From JACOND01 sp965116175 (GTDB lineage Bacteria > Bdellovibrionota > Bdellovibrionia > Bdellovibrionales > UBA1609), in contig OZ220490.1 of the NCBI GenBank assembly GCA_965116175.1, positions 1,364,001 through 1,428,000 on the forward strand: a stretch of DNA of 64,000 bases, written 5' to 3'. Of this stretch, positions 27,649 through 35,351 are shown piece by piece. Both the position numbers and the translations under genes were made by a program. The number at the start of each line of letters is the position of its first letter. Position 1 is the first letter of the stretch. Below the pieces are notes generated by a model, which did no database searches, had not been told where the DNA came from, and saw only the letters and a list, made by a program, of their open reading frames with translations.

Positions 27649-28119
27649 TCAAAAGCGACCAGGACAGTTCCTTAATTTCTGAAAAAATTTTTTCAAAAGC
27701 TGAGAGCTTTCATCAAAACAAATGCCAGAACTGATTTTTATTTTTTTTGACCATTTTTTATTTTTATCTAAAGCATAAAAGGAAGAAAAACCTCCCTTGG
27801 GGTCAGAACAGGCATAAATCAGATGGGATATGCGGGATTGAAGAATGGCTCCTATACACATAAGGCAGGGTTCAAGACTTACATAGAGCTTGCAATCCTC
27901 CAGACGCCAGGAGCCAAGCTTTTTTGAAGCCTCTTTAATGCTCAAAAGCTCTGCATGAGTCAGAGGGTTTTGCTCCCCTTCCCTTAAATTGTGAGCTTGA
28001 CTTATAATCATATCCTTTTGAACAATCACAGCCCCAACAGGCACTTCAGCTTTATGAAAAGCCTTTTGCGCTTCTTTTAAGGCTATCTGCATAAAATAGT
28101 GGTTTTTATCCTTATCCAT
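27649..28119 (-). CDS. tadA: tRNA-specific adenosine deaminase TadA
   Basis: The 156-residue Zn-dependent deaminase converts A34 to inosine in tRNA-Arg(ACG). The HAEL motif (THAELLSIKEA, near residue 56) supplies the Zn His and catalytic Glu, and PCLMCIGAI (PCxxC, near 85) supplies the two Zn Cys. VPVGAVIVQ precedes the active site. Size and motifs are typical of bacterial TadA. It lies upstream of the radical SAM gene on the same strand. Confidence 0.92.
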   Translation of the reverse strand: MDKDKNHYFMQIALKEAQKAFHKAEVPVGAVIVQKDMIISQAHNLREGEQNPLTHAELLSIKEASKKLGSWRLEDCKLYVSLEPCLMCIGAILQSRISHLIYACSDPKGGFSSFYALDKNKKWSKKIKISSGICFDESSQLLKKFFQKLRNCPGRF

Positions 28120-28190
28120 ATAACCATTATCATTTGCCAGACAGTAAAAGTGAATGGGTTATTGAAAAAATCTCACAAAAAAGGGATGTG

Positions 28191-28778
28191 TTATAAAGCA
28201 GGGCAGAAGTTTGTTTTTCTATACAATTCCAATTCATTCCTGTAGCACTTGGTAAAAGTTGCCGGTGTCAAATTACCCAGTTTGATCATTTCAAAGCTTG
28301 TGGAAATAATGACTTCAACATTAAAAGGATAGTTTCCACCCAAACAGGTGTTTAACCTATTGGCATCAACATAACCATAAAAGGCTCTTTGAAGATTTTG
28401 ATATTCTATTTCCAAGTAATGAGGAGGCTGAGGCAGATTTGTTTTTTGTATATTCCCTAATTGAAACCACCAATGGAGACCGCTGGTTTCTCTATTATTT
28501 GTATGAGCAGTAGGGGTAAAGTTTGTCCCCCAAACAGAGGAAAAAGCTTGTTTTGCGCATCCGGTGCCAATTGTATTTTGCTGCTTCCCGACGTGTCCAA
28601 AAAAATTATATTTCGCGTGACAATTTATGATCAAGGATTGAATTCTATAAAATTGACAGGCTCTGGGAGAATGTGAAGTGGTTTGATGATGCGGATTAGG
28701 ATTAGGGGCTTTTGTTTTTTGACAATGTGATGCGGTTAATATTGTGAGAAGAGCATAAAGAAAAATGTTTTTTGCCAA
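28191..28778 (-). CDS. predicted lipoprotein of unknown function
   Basis: The 195-residue protein has a signal peptide ending LTASHC, a plausible lipobox. A His/Pro/Asn-rich linker follows, then a domain with several Cys (CQFYRIQSLIINCHAKYNFFGHVGKQ, GTGCAKQAF, NTCLGGNYPF, TKCYRNEL) that may form disulfides. I do not recognise the family. It precedes tadA on the same strand with a 71-base gap. Confidence 0.6.
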   Translation of the reverse strand: MAKNIFLYALLTILTASHCQKTKAPNPNPHHQTTSHSPRACQFYRIQSLIINCHAKYNFFGHVGKQQNTIGTGCAKQAFSSVWGTNFTPTAHTNNRETSGLHWWFQLGNIQKTNLPQPPHYLEIEYQNLQRAFYGYVDANRLNTCLGGNYPFNVEVIISTSFEMIKLGNLTPATFTKCYRNELELYRKTNFCPAL

Positions 28779-28937
28779 AATTAAGACTCCTTGGGAAAAA
28801 TCAATCTATGAATGCTGTATATATAAAAATGATATATAAAAAGTATATGTAATACAATAGTTTTGATCATTTTAGAAACTATAGATTTGATAAAACAACT
28901 CTATTAAAGCCTTTAAATAGGGGTTTTTTTATATATT

Positions 28938-28969
28938 CTGGACAACTAAATGCTCCGGCATTTGTCCAG
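28938..28969. promoter_or_regulatory. hairpin upstream of rpsU
   Basis: CTGGAC/GTCCAG and AAATGC/GCATTT stack around the loop TCCG, with a 4-base bulge. On the plus strand a T-rich run follows (28970-28988), so this could be an intrinsic terminator or attenuator. It lies about 140 bases ahead of rpsU, in a gap otherwise without genes (28779-29110). Confidence 0.5.
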
Positions 28970-29110
28970 TATTTTTATTTCTTTTTTTGGTTTGTGAAAA
29001 ACTCTCTGTCTTTTATTTTTTTAAATTTGTTGCGCTTTTTATGAAAACCAATTGTTTCTTTTATAAAACTCTGTTATAGGTTCAATATCTGAGAGGGGGG
29101 GGTGATTTTC

Positions 29111-29305
29111 ATGCCAAAAATAAAAATTCGTGAAGGGGATCACTTAGAGTATGCTCTTCGCCGGTTTAAGAAAACTTGTGAGAAATTAGGGATTTTGTCA
29201 GAAATTAAAAAAAGAGAGTATTTTGAAAAACCAAGTATTGCCAGAAAGAAAAAATCTATAGCCGCTCGCAAGAAATCTATTAAAAAAACAAGGTATTTTG
29301 TTTAA
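29111..29305 (+). CDS. rpsU: ribosomal protein bS21
   Basis: A small-subunit protein of 64 residues, MPKIKIREGDHLEYALRRFK, then KTCEKLG and a very basic Lys/Arg tail, as in bS21. ATG at 29111 is chosen because the protein then starts as in homologues and a G-rich site (GAGAGGGGGGGG) precedes it; an in-frame GTG at 29102 is less likely. It is the first gene of the macromolecular synthesis cluster. Confidence 0.92.
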   Translation: MPKIKIREGDHLEYALRRFKKTCEKLGILSEIKKREYFEKPSIARKKKSIAARKKSIKKTRYFV

Positions 29306-29388
29306 AGCTTTTGTTGATTTTGGACATTTCTGTTATATAAAAATTTCATATAAAGATTTACCATAACTTCAAACAGAAAGAATGCATT

Positions 29389-29841
29389 ATGTCTTTAAGG
29401 AATCAGATTTTAAAAGCTTTGGAAAGCTCAATGAAGGATCGGGATATGGCCCGTGTCAAAGTTTTGCGCTTTCTTAAATCAGCAATTAAAAATAAAGAGA
29501 TTGAGCTTCGTCCTGATTCTTTAACAGATGAACATGTTATGGGGGTATTAAGAAAACAGATTAATCAGGTTAAAGAATCCCTAGAGCATTATAAACAGGC
29601 GGGCTATAAGGAGCAAGCTGGTGAAGAGGCATTTCAACTTTCTGTATTGGAATCTTACTTGCCGAAAGCTTTATCAAAAGAAGATCTGGAGCAAATGGTC
29701 CACCAGGCAATTACTGAGACAAAGGCTCAATCCCTTAAGGATATGAGCGCTGTTATGAAAGCTGTTTTTGCTAAAGCTAAAGGCTCTGCTGATGGAAAGA
29801 TCTTGTCCCAAATTGTTCGTAATCAGCTTTCAAAGATATAA
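29389..29841 (+). CDS. GatB/YqeY family protein
   Basis: The 150-residue helical protein has the YqeY signature: MSLRNQILKALESSMKDRD, RVKVLRFLKSAIKNKEIEL and LESYLPKALSKEDLEQMV. The domain resembles the tRNA-binding tail of GatB; its role alone is not settled. It lies between rpsU and dnaG, the usual place in this operon. Confidence 0.9.
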   Translation: MSLRNQILKALESSMKDRDMARVKVLRFLKSAIKNKEIELRPDSLTDEHVMGVLRKQINQVKESLEHYKQAGYKEQAGEEAFQLSVLESYLPKALSKEDLEQMVHQAITETKAQSLKDMSAVMKAVFAKAKGSADGKILSQIVRNQLSKI

Positions 29842-29877
29842 GCTAAGCTTTGCTTATAAGGGTGTCTTTTTTTAATT

Positions 29878-31671
29878 ATGAGCTATTACCCAACTGATTT
29901 TTTAGAACAGCTTCGCTCTATAAATGATATTGTATCTCTTATTTCTGAAGACACAACGCTGAAAGGACAGGGGGATCGTTTTATGGGGCTGTGCCCCTTC
30001 CCTGAGCATAATGAAAAAACCCCCAGTTTTTCTGTATCTCAAAGCAAGCAGCTTTATCATTGTTTTGGATGCCAAAATTCCGGAAATATTTTTACTTATC
30101 TGCAAAAACAGAGGGGGATGAGTTTTTCTGAAGCGGTTGAATATTTAGCTCATAAAAGAGGTGTAGCCATCCCCAAAACAAGCGCTGTCCAAAAAGCCAG
30201 CCATTATAATCCTAATCTGTTTAACTTGAGTGAAAAAATTTGCCGCTTTTATGAAAAACAAATGCAACAGATTTCTGTTAATCAGCCAGTGAAAAAATAT
30301 TTGGAAAAGCGTGGCTGGGTGAAAGAGACTGTCAAATCTTTCCGTTTGGGATATGCTCCAAAAGGCAATGCTCTTCTCTCTTTTTTAACAAGTCCTCAGG
30401 AGCAAAAGTCAGCTTTTGAATTGGGACTCCTTAACCGCTCGGCCAATGGAGAGATATATGATAATTTTCGCAACCGTTTGATTTTTCCCATTGTATCTGT
30501 TCGCAAACAGGTGATTGGGTTTGGAGCAAGAACTTTGGACGATTCACTTCCTAAATATATCAACTCCAAAGAATCTAAGATTTTTCATAAAGGGCAAATT
30601 TTTTACGGCTTAGATGAGTCAGCCCGCTATTTAAGGCAGAAATCCTTTGCTGTGGTTGTAGAAGGCTATACAGATTTTCTATCTCTATGGCAGGAGGGTT
30701 TTAAAAATCTTACAGCCACTTTAGGGACAGCTTTTACAAGGAATCATGCCCGGCTTTTAAAACGGTATGTTGATTCTGTTGTTCTTGTTTTTGATGGGGA
30801 TGAGGCGGGTTTTAACGCCAGTGAAAGAAGTCTGCCGCTTTTACTGTCTGAGGGTTTGGAGGTTAAATTTCTCTCTCTTCCCAGAGGGCAGGACCCGGAT
30901 GATTTTATTCGCTCAAACGGCAAAAAAGCTTTTCAAGACAGGTTAACAGAATCTAAGGATCTTTTCTTTTTTATTCTTCAAAAAAAACATAAGGAATTTA
31001 AAGAAAAGGGACAGGATAATATCCACTTGATTCAGAAAATGGTTCCTCTTTTAGCAGCAGTTAAAAATAAAACCTTATATGCTGTTTACAGACAAAGGCT
31101 TTTGGATATTTTTGGAAGTGATGCTAAACTCATGGAAAAATCCTTAAATAAAAGTATGAAAAATTTTTTTAATAAAGGAGTGACAGAGGAAAAAACGGCT
31201 TCAAAACCAATTTCTCCCGCTGTATTTTCTCTTACAAAAGCTTTGGAGGCTGAAAGGCTAATACTTATTTTGTGCCTTGAATCAGAAGGTTTTTTAAAGC
31301 AATTTATAGATTTAGATGTAATTTCATTCCTAAAAACTCAGGGAATAATTAAAATTTTTAATAAAATAGAAGAGTATTATAGACAAACACCAAAAAATTT
31401 TGATAGATTTATCCACTTGGTGATAAATGAAGTCTCGGACAGCCACTTAATTTTTAAGTCATATTATCCGATATTAAATGATGTTGGATTGGAAAACCAA
31501 GAAAAGATATTTCGGGATTGTGTGAATTATTTAAAGAACAAACAAAAACATTCTACAGCTAGTGAGCTGATTGCTGAAATAAAAATGGGGCATGAGGAAG
31601 ACATGCATCATTTGGAAAAAGTGTTTCAATTAACTAAACAAAGACTGAAGCAGGGGAAAACAGAAGCTTAG
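29878..31671 (+). CDS. dnaG: DNA primase
   Basis: The 597-residue primase makes RNA primers for replication. The CHC2 zinc finger (CPFPEHNEKTPSF ... YHCFGCQNSG) is at residues 38-65. The RNA polymerase core has YINSKESKIFHKG near 230, and the Toprim domain has VVVEGYTDFLSL near 260 and VFDGDEAGFNASE near 308. The C-terminal part (about 430-597) is the helicase-interacting region and is poorly conserved. Third gene of rpsU-yqeY-dnaG-rpoD. Confidence 0.95.
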   Translation: MSYYPTDFLEQLRSINDIVSLISEDTTLKGQGDRFMGLCPFPEHNEKTPSFSVSQSKQLYHCFGCQNSGNIFTYLQKQRGMSFSEAVEYLAHKRGVAIPKTSAVQKASHYNPNLFNLSEKICRFYEKQMQQISVNQPVKKYLEKRGWVKETVKSFRLGYAPKGNALLSFLTSPQEQKSAFELGLLNRSANGEIYDNFRNRLIFPIVSVRKQVIGFGARTLDDSLPKYINSKESKIFHKGQIFYGLDESARYLRQKSFAVVVEGYTDFLSLWQEGFKNLTATLGTAFTRNHARLLKRYVDSVVLVFDGDEAGFNASERSLPLLLSEGLEVKFLSLPRGQDPDDFIRSNGKKAFQDRLTESKDLFFFILQKKHKEFKEKGQDNIHLIQKMVPLLAAVKNKTLYAVYRQRLLDIFGSDAKLMEKSLNKSMKNFFNKGVTEEKTASKPISPAVFSLTKALEAERLILILCLESEGFLKQFIDLDVISFLKTQGIIKIFNKIEEYYRQTPKNFDRFIHLVINEVSDSHLIFKSYYPILNDVGLENQEKIFRDCVNYLKNKQKHSTASELIAEIKMGHEEDMHHLEKVFQLTKQRLKQGKTEA

Positions 31672-31679
31672 GAGGTTAT

Positions 31680-33470
31680 ATGCAAAGTCAAGCAGAGCCA
31701 AAAAAGTTGAATTTAGCCGCTCAAAAGAAACTGTTTATAATGGAATTTAAAAATTTGGAAAAACAGGGTTTTTTCAAGAAAGATGTTATTTATGCTAGAG
31801 ATCTTAACGAGGCTTTTTCTACAGAAATTGTTCATCCTGAAGTCTTGAATGAGCTTATGGAGACTCTTTTAAAGAAAGGTATAAATGTTCAGCTGAAGAA
31901 GAAAAAAGATGTGAAAGAATCCGAACAGAATCTTTTTCAAACGGAAGGGCAGGAAGCAGAGGAAAAACCAAGTGTTGGCCGTGTGCACGATCCTGTAAGG
32001 CTGTACCTTAGGAAAATTGGAAATGTCTCTCTTTTAGACCGCAAAGGGGAGGTTGCCATTTCCAAGAATATTGAAAAGGGCGAGAAAAAAATCATGAAGA
32101 TTATTTTAATGTGTCCTCTTGGTGCTAGGGAGGTCATTCGCTTTAAAGAGCATTTACAAAAATCCCGTTTCAAAGTCAAAAACATGATTCGCGGTTTGGA
32201 TGAACAGGATGAGGAAAAAACCAACGAGGAGGGTTTTATAGCCTCTATTAACCAGACAGCTCATTATGTGCAAAAATATTATGATAAAACCGAAGTTTTT
32301 TTTAAAGTGATTAACGAGAGCCAGCCAGATAATGAGCAATATAAAAAAGCCATTCAGTCTGTTGAATCTCTTAATAAGGAGTTGATGCAAAAGCTCAGTA
32401 AAGTGAACTTTAACAGAAAGATCATTAACCGGATCATTGTAAAATTTCGAAACACTTTAAATCGCATGCATGAGTTGGAGCAAAGGGTTTCAAAAGCTAT
32501 TGAAAGAACATTGTCTGAAAATTTTGATCAGGTTGAAGAAGTCTATTATAAAATTATTAAAAGTGAATCCGCTTTGGACAAAGTCAAAAAGGAGACAGGT
32601 CTTTCTTTCCAACAGTTTAGAGAATTTTATATTGGCGGGAAGGATGCTAAAGTCCGTTTGAAAAAACTGGCTGAGCAAACAGAAATGAACAAAATCTGGT
32701 TGAGGCGGGTTTCCACAGATATTTGGAAAGGGGAGCAGGAGGCTGACAAAGCTAAATCCAAACTTGTTCAAGCTAACTTAAGGCTTGTTGTTTCTATTGC
32801 AAAAAAATATACAAACCGCGGGCTTCAATTTTTAGATCTTATTCAAGAGGGAAATATCGGTTTGATGAAAGCTGTTGATAAATTTGAATACAGAAGAGGC
32901 TATAAATTTTCCACCTATGCAACATGGTGGATTCGTCAGGCTATTACAAGAGCTATTGCTGATCAGGCCAGAACCATTCGTGTTCCTGTTCACATGATTG
33001 AAACAATCAATAAACTGATTCGCACTTCCCGTTATCTTGTTCAAGAGCTTGGTAGAGACCCTACACCGGAGGAAATTTCAGAAAAAATGGATATTTCCGT
33101 AGATAAAGTCAGAAAGGTGATGAAGATTGCCAAAGAGCCAATCAGTTTGGAAACACCTGTTGGAGAGGAGGATGATTCTCAATTAGGAGATTTTATTGAA
33201 GATAAAAATGTTATCAACCCCTCCTTTGCCATGTCCAATTTGAATTTGGTTAATCAAACCCGTAAAGTGCTTGCCACTCTCACTCCCAGAGAGGAAAAAG
33301 TTTTAAGGATGCGGTTTGGCATTGGGGAGGAAAGCCACCACACTCTTGAAGAGGTAGGGCAGGATTTTAATGTGACAAGAGAAAGAATCCGGCAAATTGA
33401 AGCCAAAGCTTTGCGAAAACTCCGCCACCCCAGCCGTTCAGGAAAACTGAAGAATTTTGTAGACAATTAA
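31680..33470 (+). CDS. rpoD: RNA polymerase sigma-70 factor (RpoD)
   Basis: The 596-residue primary sigma factor. Region 1.1 is at the start (VHPEVLNELMETL). Region 1.2 is DPVRLYLRKIG near residue 103, and a non-conserved region follows (about 150-330). Region 2 is LVQANLRLVVSIAKKY, then FLDLIQEGNIGLMKAV and FSTYATWWIRQAI near 415. Region 3 follows, and region 4 ends the protein with VTRERIRQIEAKALRKLR. It begins 9 bases after dnaG, with AGGAGG ahead of its start. The tRNA(CAT) gene follows after 27 bases and may share the transcript. Confidence 0.96.
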   Translation: MQSQAEPKKLNLAAQKKLFIMEFKNLEKQGFFKKDVIYARDLNEAFSTEIVHPEVLNELMETLLKKGINVQLKKKKDVKESEQNLFQTEGQEAEEKPSVGRVHDPVRLYLRKIGNVSLLDRKGEVAISKNIEKGEKKIMKIILMCPLGAREVIRFKEHLQKSRFKVKNMIRGLDEQDEEKTNEEGFIASINQTAHYVQKYYDKTEVFFKVINESQPDNEQYKKAIQSVESLNKELMQKLSKVNFNRKIINRIIVKFRNTLNRMHELEQRVSKAIERTLSENFDQVEEVYYKIIKSESALDKVKKETGLSFQQFREFYIGGKDAKVRLKKLAEQTEMNKIWLRRVSTDIWKGEQEADKAKSKLVQANLRLVVSIAKKYTNRGLQFLDLIQEGNIGLMKAVDKFEYRRGYKFSTYATWWIRQAITRAIADQARTIRVPVHMIETINKLIRTSRYLVQELGRDPTPEEISEKMDISVDKVRKVMKIAKEPISLETPVGEEDDSQLGDFIEDKNVINPSFAMSNLNLVNQTRKVLATLTPREEKVLRMRFGIGEESHHTLEEVGQDFNVTRERIRQIEAKALRKLRHPSRSGKLKNFVDN

Positions 33471-33497
33471 AATTTTCTGCTGTTTTAAAAACAATGA

Positions 33498-33574
33498 GGG
33501 GGCTTAGCTTAGTTGGTTAAAGCATCCGGCTCATAACCGGAGGATCGAAGGTTCGAGTCCTTCAGCCCCTACCA
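33498..33574 (+). tRNA. tRNA with anticodon CAT (Met, or Ile2 if lysidine-modified)
   Basis: A 77-base cloverleaf including encoded CCA. Anticodon stem-loop CCGGC-TCATAAC-CGG, T arm GGTTCGAGTCC. The acceptor stem has a G-T first pair and six standard pairs. Its 3' end (33559-33576) is repeated at 37200 and 38945, so it is the attachment site of the downstream islands. Confidence 0.93.
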
Positions 33575-33687
33575 CTTCCCTTATAAATTATTGAAATTAC
33601 TAGGTTTTTCATTTCAAAAAAGTCTCTGAACGAGATTTGTACGGGATTTTTCAAAAAAGCTGTAAGCTAAGGGCTAAAATAACTTTT

Positions 33688-34441
33688 GGTTCATGATACT
33701 TTAAGAGGATTATTTTTTACTAATTTTAATATCAATTTATATAAGTTTTCTTTTCTGTGATTAAATCTAAACTCACATTCTTTAAGATGCAAGTAAAAAG
33801 TTTTTTTATCCATTCCTCTAAACTTTGATAATCTAACTTTAGCTAAACCCCAGAAATTTTCAATTCCGTTGATATGATTTCTAATCTTCTTTTTTTCCTT
33901 TTTAGCAAATTCATTCTTTCCATGATGAACTCTATAATGCTTTTTATAACCTAAATCTACTAAACCATCATAAGTCTTAAATCCATCTGTATAAACAATA
34001 GCTGATCTAGATATTCTTTGATTTATAAGGGGAATAATGACTTTTTTAGAGCAATTCCTAATAACTTGAGTATAAACTTTACCTTTTCTTTGCTTGAGTC
34101 CAAATACAATGGTTTTTCCATAAGACCCTCTTCCTCTTCTTCCACGAATACGACGAGCTCCAAAATAACTCTCATCCATTTCCACTTCTCCCTCTTCAAA
34201 AATACTTTCCTGTTCACAAAATTCAGTGATCCTTATTCTCACTTGTTTTAAAATTCTATTCACACATATTCTGCTGACACCAGAAAATAAAGCTATCTGA
34301 CAAGCTGTTAAATCTCCTGCAAATAACTTGATAATTTCTCTAAATTTAGCCTCCGAAATCCTTGAACGAATAAAATACTTATTTTTCATGTAAATACAAT
34401 AGGTTAACCAATTTTTAAGGCAACTTAAAGTATCATGAACC
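33688..34441 (-). mobile_element. IS1595 (ISXO2-like) insertion sequence
   Basis: The element is bounded by perfect 18-base terminal inverted repeats GGTTCATGATACTTTAAG (33688-33705) and CTTAAAGTATCATGAACC (34424-34441). It carries one intact transposase gene on the minus strand. The flanks show no convincing target-site duplication, which suggests later rearrangement of one flank. Remnants of related elements lie near 37.9 and 49.0 kb. Confidence 0.88.
33691..34389 (-). CDS. IS1595-family (ISXO2-like) transposase
   Basis: The 232-residue transposase has an N-terminal HTH part (FREIIKLFAGDLTACQIALFSGVSRICVNRILK) and the DDE-type ISXO2 domain: EVEMDESYFGARRIRGRRGRGS with the first Asp, IVYTDGFKTYDGL with the second, and IRNHINGIENFWGLAKVRL (HING-IE-FW, the N/E third position). 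These are the standard ISXO2 landmarks. It lacks the N-terminal Zn ribbon of longer relatives. The stop lies in the left inverted repeat. The protein looks complete. Confidence 0.9.
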   Translation of the reverse strand: MKNKYFIRSRISEAKFREIIKLFAGDLTACQIALFSGVSRICVNRILKQVRIRITEFCEQESIFEEGEVEMDESYFGARRIRGRRGRGSYGKTIVFGLKQRKGKVYTQVIRNCSKKVIIPLINQRISRSAIVYTDGFKTYDGLVDLGYKKHYRVHHGKNEFAKKEKKKIRNHINGIENFWGLAKVRLSKFRGMDKKTFYLHLKECEFRFNHRKENLYKLILKLVKNNPLKVS

Positions 34442-34575
34442 TAGATAATAGTTTATCTTATTGGACTTGCATATAAAACGCATGCTGTTCTTTAGGCTTG
34501 TTTTTTTAAGAGTTTGATTCTAAAAAGCCTGATAAATTTGAAAAATCCCATTTTAACGACTATTTGGAAAGTTTC

Positions 34576-34604
34576 TTGACTTTGAGATTAACATATCCAA
34601 TGAT
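34576..34604 (+). promoter_or_regulatory. promoter of structured RNA copy A
   Basis: TTGACT (34576-34581), 17 bases, AATGAT (34599-34604; 4 of 6 to consensus), then exactly 8 bases to ACATCCCC. The -10 is weaker than in copies B and C. Confidence 0.5.
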
Positions 34605-34612
34605 AGATAACG

Positions 34613-34680
34613 ACATCCCCACTGGATTCGGCTGGTGGGTGCGAGCAGGCGAAAGCCTGCTTTCGCGTATTCAGAATATG
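34613..34680 (+). ncRNA. structured RNA, copy A (orphan)
   Basis: ACATCCCC (34613-34620) starts the element. P1 pairs 34618-34625 with 34632-34639 around the loop ATTCGG. P2 is GCGA/TCGC outside and GCAGGC/GCCTGC inside, with loop GAAA (34651-34654) and a TT bulge on the 3' side (34661-34662). ATG at 34678 then opens MKKTC-stop, similar to the first residues of the NYN protein (MKRT) that follows copy B. The downstream gene has therefore been lost. I do not recognise the RNA from a known family. Confidence 0.7.
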
Positions 34681-34735
34681 AAAAAAACTTGTTAAGAGAA
34701 TGACTTTTAATAGATTCCAAAATATAAAACTTAAA

Positions 34736-34794
34736 GACGAAAGCGACCTTTTAGGTCGCCTCGTCCCCTGTCGTTCAAAAACTACAGGGGATGT
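34736..34794 (-). ncRNA. structured RNA, copy C (orphan, opposite strand)
   Basis: On the minus strand, ACATCCCC (34794 to 34787) is followed by P1 (CCCCTGT/ACAGGGG) with a 12-base loop. P2 is GACGA/TCGTC outside and GCGACC/GGTCGC inside, with loop TAAAA and again two Ts on the 3' side before TCG. The stems differ in sequence from copies A and B but keep the same shape, which is compensatory change. It runs convergently towards copy A, and no nuclease gene lies between them. Confidence 0.7.
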
Positions 34795-34802
34795 TACCGG
34801 TA

Positions 34803-34830
34803 ATTATAGATCAAATTACAAAAAAATCAA
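34803..34830 (-). promoter_or_regulatory. promoter of structured RNA copy C
   Basis: Minus strand: TTGATT (34830-34825), 16 bases, perfect TATAAT (34808-34803), then exactly 8 bases to ACATCCCC, the same spacing as in copies A and B. Confidence 0.7.
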
Positions 34831-34888
34831 TCGCAAAATAAACAAAACAACCTAGAAACTTTATGTTGGTTGAGGTATTGTATTAGGG

Positions 34889-35160
34889 CTATTTCTGCTT
34901 TGTTCTCTTTTTAACAACTTTCCAATAACCGCCTTTATCTGGGCCAACTCTTTTTAGATAGCCTAATTGTTTTAATTCGTTTATTTGCCATTCAATGCCT
35001 TTTTCATTAACTCCCACTTCAAAAGCCAATTCTTTCATTGTAATTGTAGGACTGGCAGAAATCAGGTTAAGGATTTTCTCCCTAGTTTTCTCCCTAGTTT
35101 TCAGTGGCGTTTTCTTCCCAGCGTCTTGTAAAACGGCTTTTTAGCGAGTTTTTCGGCCAT
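34889..35160 (-). pseudogene. winged-helix DNA-binding protein fragment with frameshift
   Basis: The C-terminal frame (stop TAG at 34889-34891) reads REKILNLISASPTITMKELA, then VGVNEKGIEWQINELKQLGYLKRVGPDKGGYW. This is the winged helix found at the end of AlbA_2/Schlafen-type ATP-binding transcription regulators and similar proteins. An upstream ATG (35160) starts MAEKLAKKPFYKTLG in another frame, so one frameshift near 35105-35120 separates the two. A 12-base duplication (CTAGTTTTCTCC twice) lies between. Either a decayed small regulator or the end of a longer lost gene. Confidence 0.6.
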
Positions 35161-35260
35161 ATTTGCTGGCTGATAGACAGAGTTCTAAATGAGAAAAGGG
35201 TTAATTTTCTTAGTTTTTTGCTAAAAAAGCCATATTTTAGCTTGATTAGGCACTATTTTA

Positions 35261-35337
35261 TTTACACATGAAGGTTATATGGTATATTAAGCATCATACG
35301 GTGAAGCTTATTTAACATATTAAGCATCACGTGTAAA
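35261..35337 (+). promoter_or_regulatory. promoter with direct and inverted repeats ahead of the ATPase gene
   Basis: TTTACA (35261-35266), 16 bases, TATATT (35283-35288). Two exact 13-base direct repeats ATATTAAGCATCA (35284-35296 and 35317-35329) overlap and follow the -10, and TTTACAC/GTGTAAA (35261-35267, 35331-35337) bracket the region. The layout suggests a repressor site. Confidence 0.5.
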
Positions 35338-35351
35338 TTAAATGGAGTATA

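Noticed and set aside
34613..34794. Retron-like RNA: 8-base inverted pair ACATCCCC/GGGGATGT enclosing ~165 bases
   Set aside because: No reverse transcriptase gene is present in the window, and each half is independently a full copy of the same small RNA with its own promoter, so the inverted pair comes from two convergent copies.
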